Of a stretch of 22,253 bases of DNA, positions 1 through 7,826 are shown piece after piece (position 1 is the stretch's first letter; each line of letters starts with the position of its first letter). Source of the DNA: DASYXZ01 sp035934315 (lineage in GTDB: Bacteria > Acidobacteriota > Terriglobia > UBA7540); the NCBI GenBank assembly GCA_035934315.1, contig DASYXZ010000116.1, positions 1 to 22,253 of the forward strand, written 5' to 3'. Below the pieces are notes generated by a model that was not told where the DNA came from, did not search any database, and saw only the letters and a program-made list of their open reading frames with translations. The translations under genes and the position numbers were made by a program.

Positions 1-19
1 CTGAGCTGGCGCGCGACAA

Positions 20-301
20 TCACCATTCCCCTGTCACACACTCCAACATAATCCCGTCAACATAGCACCACATCCAATCTTCTCCCGGCTGGAACGACTT
101 GATGATGGGGTGCCGCGTTTGGTGAAAATGTTTGGTGGCGTGCTTGTTCTTTGAGGAATCGCAACAGCCCACGTGCCCACACGATAGGCAAAGCCGCAAC
201 TGAACCCAATCGTCACCCATCTCCACGCATTCTTTGCAACCCTTCCCGCTCGGCTTGACATCCTTAATCTGTTGAATATGAATGCAAGCGACTGGTGTCA
301 G
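20..301 (-). CDS. UBP-type zinc-finger protein, probable CTG start
   Basis: A 93-residue protein that is almost entirely a ZnF-UBP domain, the fold that binds ubiquitin C-termini in eukaryotic deubiquitinases; its bacterial role is unknown. Visible metal-ligand candidates, numbered from the CTG start, are C6 and H8 (C-x-H), C22 and C25 (CKEC), C38 and C41 (CLSCGH), C46/C47, H54, H58, H60 and H64, followed by the family signature GEDWMWCYVD. The open frame runs back to a stop at 398-400 and contains no ATG, GTG or TTG upstream of residue 26 (GTG) or 28 (ATG). Starting there would delete C6, H8, C22 and C25. The CTG at 299-301 is preceded by GGAGGTG at 306-312, a good Shine-Dalgarno at good spacing, so I take CTG as the start. 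It lies 200 bp downstream of the FAD oxidoreductase on the same strand. Family call strong, start moderately sure. Confidence 0.8.
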   Translation of the reverse strand: MTPVACIHIQQIKDVKPSGKGCKECVEMGDDWVQLRLCLSCGHVGCCDSSKNKHATKHFHQTRHPIIKSFQPGEDWMWCYVDGIMLECVTGEW

Positions 302-305
302 TTCA

Positions 306-312
306 CACCTCC
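306..312 (-). promoter_or_regulatory. Shine-Dalgarno deciding the CTG start
   Basis: GGAGGTG on the minus strand ends four bases before CTG 299-301 (six bases counted from GGAGG). It is the only strong ribosome-binding site near the N-terminus of the zinc-finger frame and is the main reason for choosing CTG. Confidence 0.6.
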
Positions 313-451
313 GGCCCGTGATTGTATCCGGTTTCTGAATGACGGGGGATAGGAAACCGGTCCTGCGGCAAAGGCCCTCCCAGATTAGGCAGATTGCTCA
401 GATTGCCTGAGCACCCACAAATTAACATTGCCAATCCCCGCGCCTTTTCCC

Positions 452-481
452 ATCTCTGAAATTTGCGCAATCTGCGGATGC
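452..481 (-). repeat. 3'-UTR dispersed repeat, copy 1
   Basis: A 30-bp segment matching 19799-19828 at 26 of 30 positions, including an exact 15-mer GCATCCGCAGATTGC (minus strand). Both copies sit within about 25 bp of the stop codon of a minus-strand gene, here the FAD oxidoreductase, and both follow a GGAAAA run. It could be an RNA 3'-end structure or a dispersed intergenic repeat. Confidence 0.6.
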
Positions 482-501
482 CCTTTTCCCCCCGCAATCC
501 T

Positions 502-1875
502 TCACGCGGGCCTGATGTTCTGGTTCACCCGGAAAAAATTAGACGGATCGTATTTCTTTTTCACCGCTGCCAGGCGTGCATAATTGTCGCGGAAAGCCGC
601 TTGCACGCGTTCCTGGCCCTCTTCCATCATAAAGTTGATATAGGCTCCGCCCGCCGAGTACGGATGCAAGGCGTCAAAATATTCTTTGCACCATTTCGTT
701 ATCTTGGCGGCGTTGGCCGGATCAGGGTCCACGCCCACAATCACCTGCGCCCAATTGGCATCACGATAGCTGAAGGCGGTATCGGTATTCCCCACGCGTT
801 GGGCGGCGCCGTCAAGGGAGTACAGGTGCATGGTGGAATGCATGCTGGGAAGCTTGGCCCCATGCTCGGCGTGGCGCGCCACGGCCTCATCACTCAACTC
901 CTTCACAAAATCTGCGCGCCAATACCATTGAAGGCCGGGCGGATAGAGTCCGTCAAAGAGACTTTGTACAGCCGGGAAAGGCAATTCGCCCACATGATCC
1001 AGCACCGGCTTGCCCACCGAACGCATCGGCTTTGTCGCTTTCTCCGCCTCCGCGGGGGGAGCCGTGCAGCACCACATCACGCCGCACACTTTCATGTTGT
1101 GGAGGGTGGCCGGAAACAACGGCACCGGTGGAATGGTAAGGAAGACGAAGAAACCATTCACGCCTTCTGGAGCCTTGAGAATAAATTCGCGGTAGGCCTT
1201 TAAGACCTCTACGCTCTGGTCGAGAGGCCAGAAGGTGGGGCCGGCATAGACTGTCTTGACGGGCTGCCCGCGGAAAAGGAAAGACGTGATCACGCCAAAA
1301 TTCCCGCCGCCCCCTGTTACCGCCCAGAAAAGATCGGGGTTTTCTTTCGCGCTGGCCGTCACAAATCTTCCGTCGGCCAGAACCATATCCACGCCCAGCA
1401 GATTATCAATAGTCAGCCCGTAGCGGCGCGTGAGGTACCCGATGCCGCCGCCGAGCGTCAAGCCCCCCACTCCGGTGGTGGAAATGAACCCGCAGGGCAC
1501 GGCCAAGCCAAAAGGATGCGTGGCATGGTCCACATCGCCCCAGAGGCATCCACCTTCCACGCGCACGGTGCCTGCCGCTGGGTCCACATGCACGCCTTTC
1601 ATACGCGCAAGGTCAATCACCAGGCCATTGTCACAGATGCCCAGGCCGCCGCCGTTGTGGCCGCCGCCCCGGATTGCAGTAAGCAGCTTGTTTTCGCGGC
1701 CAAAATCGACCGCAGCCATCACATCGGCCGCGTCCACACACCCGGCAATCAGCGCCGGCCGTTTGTCAATCATCGCATTGTAGACTTTGCGCGAGGATTC
1801 GTAAGAGGCATCGCCGGGCTGGATGAGTTCACCTCGAAAGCGGGATCTCAATGGAGTGAGATCGAGATAGGACAT
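502..1875 (-). CDS. FAD-linked oxidase, berberine-bridge (BBE) family
   Basis: A 457-residue flavoprotein of the PCMH/VAO type, which oxidises alcohols or sugars using covalently bound FAD and usually O2. The N-terminal FAD domain (about residues 35-210) shows RGGGHN with H73, the usual 8-alpha-histidyl FAD attachment site, then a GVGGLTLGGG loop and an FWAVTGGGGNFGVIT segment. The C-terminal BBE domain ends YDPSNFFRVNQNIRP, as expected for a complete protein. The second covalent site of bicovalent members (6-S-cysteinyl) does not line up: C128 is three residues too early relative to the GVGG loop, so a single covalent link is more likely. No signal peptide is seen, so it should be cytosolic. 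The ATG has a clear AGGAGA upstream. It is separated from the TonB cluster by a terminator and probably has its own promoter. The substrate cannot be read from the sequence. Confidence 0.93.
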   Translation of the reverse strand: MSYLDLTPLRSRFRGELIQPGDASYESSRKVYNAMIDKRPALIAGCVDAADVMAAVDFGRENKLLTAIRGGGHNGGGLGICDNGLVIDLARMKGVHVDPAAGTVRVEGGCLWGDVDHATHPFGLAVPCGFISTTGVGGLTLGGGIGYLTRRYGLTIDNLLGVDMVLADGRFVTASAKENPDLFWAVTGGGGNFGVITSFLFRGQPVKTVYAGPTFWPLDQSVEVLKAYREFILKAPEGVNGFFVFLTIPPVPLFPATLHNMKVCGVMWCCTAPPAEAEKATKPMRSVGKPVLDHVGELPFPAVQSLFDGLYPPGLQWYWRADFVKELSDEAVARHAEHGAKLPSMHSTMHLYSLDGAAQRVGNTDTAFSYRDANWAQVIVGVDPDPANAAKITKWCKEYFDALHPYSAGGAYINFMMEEGQERVQAAFRDNYARLAAVKKKYDPSNFFRVNQNIRPA

Positions 1876-1946
1876 GATTTTCTCCTTTCAAGAAGTTTGT
1901 TGGATTTTCAGACGGAGATCAGCCCTTGAATCTCCAGCCTCCGAAA

Positions 1947-1976
1947 ATTAAAACACAAAGCCACTTCTGAATTCAA
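1947..1976 (-). promoter_or_regulatory. Candidate promoter for the FAD oxidase
   Basis: On the minus strand TTGAAT (1976-1971) and TTTAAT (1952-1947) are separated by 18 bp, about 70 bp upstream of the ATG at 1875. The hexamers are only partial matches to the sigma-70 consensus, so this is a weak call. Confidence 0.3.
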
Positions 1977-2030
1977 GATTTGATGGAAAATTGGAAGGTC
2001 CGTTCTGCGACTTCAAGGTATCATGAAGGC

Positions 2031-2071
2031 AAAAAAATCCCCGGGTCGCATCGGAGTGATGGATCCGGGGA
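2031..2071 (-). terminator. Rho-independent terminator of the TonB gene cluster
   Basis: On the minus strand a stem of 10 pairs (2062-2071 with 2038-2047, one G-U) continues into an inner CATC/GATG stem with a 5-base loop, and is followed directly by seven T (2037-2031). It lies about 195 bp past the TonB receptor stop at 2265 and upstream of the FAD oxidase, so it should insulate the two units. The rest of 1876-2264 holds only the candidate FAD-oxidase promoter; I see no gene in it. Confidence 0.8.
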
Positions 2072-2264
2072 ATGCGGCAGGACGCCACTCTACATATTTC
2101 TCCTCAACCCGTTTGGAACTGAACCGCATTGGTAAATCAAGATGGCGATTGGCGCCCGATAACCCGCCTATCCGCCTTTTGACATATCCCTTCCCCACTC
2201 CTGCCTCCGGAAATTTCGGTGTATGCGAGAGCGGGGATTTTCAAACGCATGGTTTCGGAAAGTT

Positions 2265-5150
2265 TCAAAAGCTGAAGCGCACTCCGAGCTGGAACATTCG
2301 GTTGCCGGAAGACCCCATGAATGTTCTGGCGGTTTGATTTGAGTGTCCGAACAGCGGCGAACTGAGATTGCTGACGGGGGAATCAAGGTTTACCGTATTC
2401 AAAAGGTTGCGCGCGAAGATGCTGAACTCAAGGCTGTAGCGCTTGTTGGCGGTGCTCCCAAACAATTGACGAGGCCCGCCGCCGCCACTCAGTCCGCCCG
2501 GCCCCAGTCCGCCGCGCGGACCGCCTCCGTGATGCTCGCCGCCAGGCCCGCCGCCCCAACCGCCTCCCGGTGCCGTGGAGGATGGCTCTCCACCGAAACT
2601 AAAGGTTTTCGCCAAGCGGAGGTTCAAGTTGACCTGCCCCGGCCCAACCCCGTAATTCCGCGGGATGATCGCGTCGCCAGGGCCAGGCGTGAGGTTAAAG
2701 GTCCCATAAGGTGTGGAGACTATATTCGGCCCGGTGGCGCCCGGGCTGGCAAAAGCCGGCCGCGCGTTATAGAGCGAGTCGCCATAAACATCGCGTCCCA
2801 GGGTGATGTCGAAAGGCGCTCCCGAACTGGCCATGACAAACGGGCTGAATCGCAGTCCGTAGGGAGCAGCCATTGATCCCCCAATGAAGAGCCGTTGATG
2901 GACGTTGAATGCAGCCGGGCCGTACTCCGAACTCAGATCATACTGGTTGGCGGGAAAAGTGCCCGCTCCGTCCGTATTGCTGTGGGCGGAATTGAGCGAG
3001 TAAAACCCGAAAAGCGAGAACCGGGGACTGACGCGGGCGTTAATGTTGGTGATGAGCTGGTTCTGATTGAAAATCCCGCTCGATTCATATTGGAAGATGT
3101 TTTGCGTACCGCCAAAGGGCCGCGCGCCACCGGGCAGAGGCGCGTTGATGTCCCGCGCGCGAAGCTGATGGACGCCGTGTGAATTCGTATAGGTGAAGGA
3201 CACGGTGATGTTTTTGGGCAACTGCCGCTCAACCCCAATCGCTTCCTGAAAGACGTAAGGCGCCTGCAAGTTGGGCGCTACTTTATAAATGGTCTGCGGC
3301 GAGAGATTGGCCTGCAAGGTTGCGAGGGGCGGAATAGTGGGAAAGAAATCGGGATTGGGAACCACGAACCGTTGTTCCACTACACCGTTCAATCGCAGGG
3401 CTTGTAGCGTGAGGTTCTCGCCAAAGCGGTCATAAAAAACGCCGGCGCCGGCGCGGATCACCGTCTTGGGCCGGGAGCCTTTGTTTCCGCCCAAGCCCCA
3501 GGCGAACCCAATGCGAGGCGCAATGTCATGGTGATCGCTGATTTGGTTCTGAGTTTCGTAGCGCAACCCGTAACTCAGGGTGAAATTGGGCTTCAACTTC
3601 CAATCGTCTTGCGCGAAAACGCCCAGGTCATATTGATTAATAGCGGCCACCGGAGTCCCCGCGGTAATCGAGAACTGGCTGGGACCCCCGCCCTGGGCCG
3701 CGATTTGGGCCGGCGTCAAGCCGTTGGCCATCCCCACCACGCTAAGTTGATAGGCGGTAATTGTATTAAAGGTGTAAGCGCCGTTGAAGCCGCCCTGCGA
3801 GTTTTCCCAAAAGCTCGATTCGCGCCAACGTCCGCCATATTCAAATTGGTGATTTCCCACCGACGTCCGGGTGATATTCTGAACTTCATAATTATCCTGG
3901 CTCGTCTTACTGAGGACAGTGCTGGAGCCTCCGCCAGTGAACGCGCCGGGCACGGAAATGGTTACGCCCGGCGTGCTGCCGATATCGTTGTTCACGTTTC
4001 CGTTCCATTGGAAATGGAAATTATTCACTGTCCGATCGCTCACCAGAGCCGTCTCGGTAACCTGAACCGTTTGCTCACGGTTGATCGTCGTGGATGCCTG
4101 CGTGGGCAAATTGAAAGCGCCGAGACCGCCATTGGTCTGGCCTCCGCCTTCCCAGCGGTAGCGCACGGTCAAGGAATTCTTGGGAGTCAATTGGAAATCG
4201 AAGCGCGGGCCGAGTTCGGTGCGATGGCTTGGATCCAGGACGGACTCGCTGAAAGGAACAATGTTGTTGGAGGGGTCCAAAATGAGAGCGTTAATGACAG
4301 CGGCTTGACCGATGTTGCGCCGTTCAAGATCAAAGAAAAACGAAGCCTTTTTGCCCATCGGGCCACCCACGTTGCCCTCGCCCATATCGGTGTGATAGGA
4401 GGGCCGGGTGGGTGAGAAAGGATTCCGTGAATTGAAAACCGAATCGCCGAAGTTAAAAAATCCCATGCCGTGTAATTTGTCCGTGCCGGGCTTGGTAATA
4501 ATTTGAATTCGCCCGAAGCCCAGGCGATCGTATTCTGCAGAAAACGGACTTTGGTTGACAATAATTTCAAGGATGGAAGATTTGGGAGGGAGCGTCCCTC
4601 CGGTAAAGCCGTCAATGTATATCTGGCCTCCATTGGGGCCGGCGGACGGTCCGGCCAACGCCTGAAGTTCGTCCGAGAGCTCGTCGGGATCGTCGGAAAG
4701 AGACTTCAGATCTTCACCTTTTAAGACAAGCTGGCTGGCATTGCTGTCCGAGCTTACGCTGAGTCCCTGGGTTTGCTCTTGAACATTCACTTGCTGCTTT
4801 TCCAGCGACACCATCATTTGCGCGTCCACCACCTGCGGCGTGCCGGGTGCAATCGCAATACCGGCCTTCTCAAAGGTGCTGAAACCCTTTAATTCGATTC
4901 GCACCGTGTAGGCACCCGTGGGCAAGTTGCGAAATACGTACTTTCCATCCTCATTAGTTTGCGCCACCAGTGCCGCTCCACCGGCACCGGTTAAAGTGAC
5001 CGTTACGGCGGCAATGGGAAGGCCGGACTGATCCTTGACTTGTCCGGTAAGAATGCCCCCACTCGTTTGGGCCAGAAGGCCGGCGGAAAGTAATGACGAC
5101 GCGACAATCACTCCCAGCGCTCGTCCCATGGCTCTAAATAAATTTGTCAT
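2265..5150 (-). CDS. TonB-dependent receptor, Oar-like, with carboxypeptidase-regulatory domain
   Basis: A 961-residue outer-membrane receptor. A signal peptide covers about residues 1-27 (SLLSAGLLAQ). A CarboxypepD_reg beta-sandwich follows at about 30-115 (GQVKDQSGLPIAAVTVTLTG and YVFRNLPTGAYTVRIELKGF). The plug is at about 125-235 (GGQIYIDGFTGG, EYDRLGFGRIQIITKPGTD). The rest is a long beta-barrel ending in the aromatic MFQLGVRFSF, a typical BAM signal. Residues 853-894 (nt 2469-2594) are a Gly/Pro/His-rich stretch placed between barrel strands, probably a surface or periplasmic loop. Such receptors are expanded in Acidobacteriota and are usually tied to uptake of large substrates, but no substrate can be named. 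The ATG has GGAGG about 10-15 bp upstream. It is third in a same-strand series after the lipocalin-like and DUF5666-like genes and is closed by the terminator at 2031-2071. Confidence 0.93.
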   Translation of the reverse strand: MTNLFRAMGRALGVIVASSLLSAGLLAQTSGGILTGQVKDQSGLPIAAVTVTLTGAGGAALVAQTNEDGKYVFRNLPTGAYTVRIELKGFSTFEKAGIAIAPGTPQVVDAQMMVSLEKQQVNVQEQTQGLSVSSDSNASQLVLKGEDLKSLSDDPDELSDELQALAGPSAGPNGGQIYIDGFTGGTLPPKSSILEIIVNQSPFSAEYDRLGFGRIQIITKPGTDKLHGMGFFNFGDSVFNSRNPFSPTRPSYHTDMGEGNVGGPMGKKASFFFDLERRNIGQAAVINALILDPSNNIVPFSESVLDPSHRTELGPRFDFQLTPKNSLTVRYRWEGGGQTNGGLGAFNLPTQASTTINREQTVQVTETALVSDRTVNNFHFQWNGNVNNDIGSTPGVTISVPGAFTGGGSSTVLSKTSQDNYEVQNITRTSVGNHQFEYGGRWRESSFWENSQGGFNGAYTFNTITAYQLSVVGMANGLTPAQIAAQGGGPSQFSITAGTPVAAINQYDLGVFAQDDWKLKPNFTLSYGLRYETQNQISDHHDIAPRIGFAWGLGGNKGSRPKTVIRAGAGVFYDRFGENLTLQALRLNGVVEQRFVVPNPDFFPTIPPLATLQANLSPQTIYKVAPNLQAPYVFQEAIGVERQLPKNITVSFTYTNSHGVHQLRARDINAPLPGGARPFGGTQNIFQYESSGIFNQNQLITNINARVSPRFSLFGFYSLNSAHSNTDGAGTFPANQYDLSSEYGPAAFNVHQRLFIGGSMAAPYGLRFSPFVMASSGAPFDITLGRDVYGDSLYNARPAFASPGATGPNIVSTPYGTFNLTPGPGDAIIPRNYGVGPGQVNLNLRLAKTFSFGGEPSSTAPGGGWGGGPGGEHHGGGPRGGLGPGGLSGGGGPRQLFGSTANKRYSLEFSIFARNLLNTVNLDSPVSNLSSPLFGHSNQTARTFMGSSGNRMFQLGVRFSF

Positions 5151-5358
5151 TCCTCAAATCCTCCAAAGTAAAAACTTAAAGTTGAAAATTGAAAAATCGA
5201 AGCAAAAATCAAATGGAGCTTGCCGCATGAAAGAATCTTGCGAATTTCGCTTTTCGATTTCTGCAATAGGCTCAGCTTCCAGTCCCCAATTTCGATTTTC
5301 CAATTTCTAATTTCCGTCTTTTCAATCAGCATCGACAATCAAAAATCGGCAATCTACT
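5151..5358 (-). repeat. AT-rich repeat leader between the DUF5666-like gene and the TonB gene
   Basis: On the minus strand this 208-bp gap is built of near-repeats of AAATTGGAAA, GATTG and AAATCG words. The stretch around 5280-5325 resembles 17199-17240 upstream of lptFG: both have an AATTGGAAA word, then CGA, then AATTGGGG and a following CTGG or CCAG. I see no gene. The SD of the TonB gene lies at its end. Confidence 0.45.
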
Positions 5359-6651
5359 TCACGGCCCGCCTTCCCCGCCGCCTTCGCCGCCACCGCCCAT
5401 ACCCATGTTCCATTGCCCCAGGACCATTTGATTGCCACCTTTGGGTTGCGAGGCAAGAATTGGCTCAACACCCGCAAGCAGGACAATGGCCGTAACTTCC
5501 GCTGGTTTGGCTCCCTCCGTACTCACCACGATCAAAGCTTCGCCGGGTTGCAGTTGGTCAAGCTTTAGGACGGGAGTGCGGTCCAGCATTTGATTGAAGT
5601 CGCGCGGAGCGCCCCCGTCGAAGCCGCCGCCCGGCCCGCGCCCCTGTCCACCGGCCATGCCGCCCCCCGGGCTGCCACTGGGGCGATACGCGGGACGTTG
5701 TCCCGCCATCCTGTTGCCGGGAGGACCACCCGCAGGACCGCCAACTTGCGGCCGGCCATCGCCGCCACCCACGGCGCCACCACCGGAGTTGAATCGGGCA
5801 ATCATTAGGGCGATAAACGGAGGCAAGGTGTGCATCTTGGAATCAGCATTGGTGCGCACCAGGACATTTTTCCCCGTGGTCAAATCCTTTACTGTCACGG
5901 TACCATTGGGCGCGTCAACGGATACCACCGTAGCTCCGATATTGCGGAAGGTTCCGGAAATTAATTTTTCAGCGGCAAAATGGCTGCCGTCTTCGCTCTT
6001 GGCGCCCAGAGCGCGAATCTGGTCGCCCACTTTGATTTCTTCAAACGTGCTGGGTTTGGCGTCGCTGAACTTCACCGAATCCGGAGCGTAACGCAACAAT
6101 GAAGTGTTTGAAGCTATCGTCAGAGTCACAGGGTGGGTAGGATTCCCGGGCTTAGGCGGCGTGTTGGGAACCGAAATTGTGATTTCCTTCGACTCTGGAT
6201 TAACAGCCTTCACCACGCCGCTGATCCCTCGCCGTTGCCAATCCAAACGCTCGGCCTCGCGGGCAGCGACCAAGTCGGTTTTACTCATCACAATAATGGA
6301 TTCGGCCGTGACGGATTTCTGGTCTGCGGACGCGCGGCCCCGCACGAATGCCCGGTCGCCGGAGTTTATATCACTCACGTTGATTTTGGTGGCAGCCTTC
6401 AGGTCTTTTGAGCCGGGCGGAACGCGCACCACTTTCACGCCTTCCGGCAATTGGATCGTCAAGTCAGCCCCGGCGTCCGTGTGCAGATTAAAACTGCCCT
6501 GCTGTATTTGAGTGACCACGCCGATGGAACGAACCAACTGGGATGGAGATTCGCCTGCCGGGGACGATTGCGCCGCCGCTTGGCCCTGCGCGCCTGGCGC
6601 CCATGCGGCGGCCAGCCAGACGATCATCAGAAACATGAATCTCTTTTTCAC
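5359..6651 (-). CDS. Exported protein with three DUF5666-like beta domains and Gly-rich inserts
   Basis: A 430-residue protein with a signal peptide (MKKRFMFLMIVWLAAAWAPGAQGQ, cleavage near residue 22). Three repeats with the pattern G-x-V-x-x-V, charged turn, xITV, then VGD and a terminal xAxxI strand lie at about 40-122, 142-235 and 236-395. They resemble DUF5666-type small beta-barrels, whose biochemical role is unknown. The third repeat is split by a Gly/Pro-rich insert at residues 289-350 (nt 5602-5787), and the C-terminus is again Gly-rich (GMGGGGEGGGEGGP). The start is GTG at 6649-6651, with AAGGTG upstream at good spacing. It is 208 bp upstream of the TonB receptor, which has a similar Gly-rich loop, so the two may work together on the surface. 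Exported nature is clear; function is not. Confidence 0.85.
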   Translation of the reverse strand: MKKRFMFLMIVWLAAAWAPGAQGQAAAQSSPAGESPSQLVRSIGVVTQIQQGSFNLHTDAGADLTIQLPEGVKVVRVPPGSKDLKAATKINVSDINSGDRAFVRGRASADQKSVTAESIIVMSKTDLVAAREAERLDWQRRGISGVVKAVNPESKEITISVPNTPPKPGNPTHPVTLTIASNTSLLRYAPDSVKFSDAKPSTFEEIKVGDQIRALGAKSEDGSHFAAEKLISGTFRNIGATVVSVDAPNGTVTVKDLTTGKNVLVRTNADSKMHTLPPFIALMIARFNSGGGAVGGGDGRPQVGGPAGGPPGNRMAGQRPAYRPSGSPGGGMAGGQGRGPGGGFDGGAPRDFNQMLDRTPVLKLDQLQPGEALIVVSTEGAKPAEVTAIVLLAGVEPILASQPKGGNQMVLGQWNMGMGGGGEGGGEGGP

Positions 6652-6824
6652 TCGATATCACCTTTAAGCTGAGTTAGACGAATACCGGAAGATTTAGGTT
6701 TCAGTAAAAAAGCGCCATCGAATCATTGGGCCCATGAATCATTGGAAAAACACCGGTCACACTTTTCCGGTCATCCAATGACCCAAATGGCCAAATGACT
6801 CAATTCCTGAAACCACTCCAGGGG
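6652..6824. repeat. Low-complexity intergenic repeat of CATTGG/CAATGA words
   Basis: The 173-bp gap holds AATCATTGG twice (around 6720 and 6738), the inverse CCAATGAC, and CAAATGGCCAAATGAC at 6784-6799, so that parts can fold back on each other. No gene seen. Confidence 0.4.
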
Positions 6825-7220
6825 TTAATTCTTCGAGCGCGTTGCCGTCCACTTGCCATCAAATCGCTCGCTGTGATTAGTGCCCGCCATGGTATCCCCA
6901 TCAACAGTGCCTTTATATTCGATGGTGAACGTGCCATTCGGAGTTTCGCGTTTAACCGTAAAGTTAATCTTGTTGCCATCCACTGTTCCTTCGAGCGGAG
7001 CTTCTCCGCGCGCTCCCTTGACTGTACCCTTGATGGTACCGCCATCCTGCTGGATGGTCAGCGTCTGGGTCATCGTCCCCCGGGGAGTCTCCACGGAATA
7101 TTGCCAGCTTCCCGCCACGTTGGCGGGCTGGTCCGCGGCGGCGAGCCGCCCGACCGATACCATCAACAAGCTGCATGCCAGTGCGACTGCTAACCAATAG
7201 CTATTCTTCATCATTTGCAT
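6825..7220 (-). CDS. Small exported lipocalin-like protein
   Basis: A protein of up to 131 residues with a signal peptide (KNSYWLAVALACSLLMVSVGRLAAADQP, cleavage near AAA-DQP). The mature part is about 100 residues of alternating beta-strands: GSWQYSVETPRG, TLTIQQDGGTIKGTVKG, APLEGTVDGNKINFTV, FTIEYKGTVDGDTMAGTN, and a closing FDGKWTATR. This matches small secreted beta-barrels common in Acidobacteriota that are usually left unnamed; a ligand or enzymatic role is not visible. The frame begins ATG-CAA-ATG-ATG-AAG. The AAGGAG upstream is only 2 bases from the first ATG but 8 from the second (7214), so the real start is probably 7214 or 7211. It is first in the same-strand series leading to the DUF5666-like protein and TonB receptor. 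Confidence 0.8.
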   Translation of the reverse strand: MQMMKNSYWLAVALACSLLMVSVGRLAAADQPANVAGSWQYSVETPRGTMTQTLTIQQDGGTIKGTVKGARGEAPLEGTVDGNKINFTVKRETPNGTFTIEYKGTVDGDTMAGTNHSERFDGKWTATRSKN

Positions 7221-7493
7221 TTCTCCTTTTTACACTGCGCTTCTCTATCGGTCAAAGTAGACGAAGCAGATTCGTTTCAGGTTACAGATATTTTCTGATC
7301 GCGTCATCAGCTCACGCAGGGGGCCATAATCCTTTGGCGATCAGCTTGATGTGATGCCGCGCTAAATATTATCTGGATAAGAATGGGTCTTTGAAAAATA
7401 GTTGCACCTCACCTTTTGCATTTTTGAATCTAAAAGGCTAGTTACGCAGCTCCTGAATGGTTTATGGAGCTTATTAAGGAAGGGAAAAAACTT

Positions 7494-7684
7494 TAATGAA
7501 AGACGAATGGACTGAGAAACTTTTCGATGGCAGGAAGGTCCAGTACCAGCGCAAGACACTCCTCAGCGGAAGGATCAGGATAAGCGCTCAAGTGGTGGGC
7601 GAAGATGCCGATCACTCACGTATCGTCGATTTTCCGGTGGAACGTCGGGACGTCGAGGTAGTTTTCTTGCAGGACCTCGTGTAG
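7494..7684. other. Ambiguous short coding region or gene remnant
   Basis: In the 606-bp gap 7221-7826 this segment reads well on both strands. On plus there is a 62-aa frame from ATG 7496 (MKDEWTEKLFDGRKVQY...), with GGAAGGG about 11 bases upstream. On minus the frame reads SLHEVLQENYLDVPTFHRKIDDT, then TGA at 7616-7618, then VIGIFAHHLSAYPDPSAEEC... to a stop at 7494, which looks like one protein interrupted by a single stop. I recognise neither. It may be a small gene (plus) or a decayed gene (minus). The rest of the gap holds nothing I can name. Confidence 0.25.
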
Positions 7685-7826
7685 CGAGGGACCTTCCCTA
7701 TCGATGACGGGCGCGCAGGTTACATTCCTAACGGACGTTGTTTTTGCGCCGCGCGAGGCGGGGCAAGTGGCATCTCTGGGCGCCGCGCCTGGAGTGTAAG
7801 CCTCGCAAAAATCCGGCCCGGCTCTC

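Noticed and set aside
463..1203. 246-aa plus-strand open frame
   Set aside because: It lies antisense to the FAD oxidase, whose conserved motifs are continuous through the whole stretch; the frame is a shadow of GC-rich codons.
2343..2876. 177-aa plus-strand frame through the Gly-rich DNA
   Set aside because: Low-complexity GGC/GCC repeats keep several frames open; the real protein is on minus.
3528..4415. 295-aa plus-strand open frame
   Set aside because: Antisense to the TonB receptor barrel; no ribosome-binding site or recognisable domain.
7227..7255. TTGACC-17 bp-TAAAAA on minus as promoter of the lipocalin-like gene
   Set aside because: The hexamers and spacing are good, but the -10 abuts the Shine-Dalgarno, so RNA would start at about the first ATG and lose the ribosome-binding site. 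Not excluded as a leaderless start.
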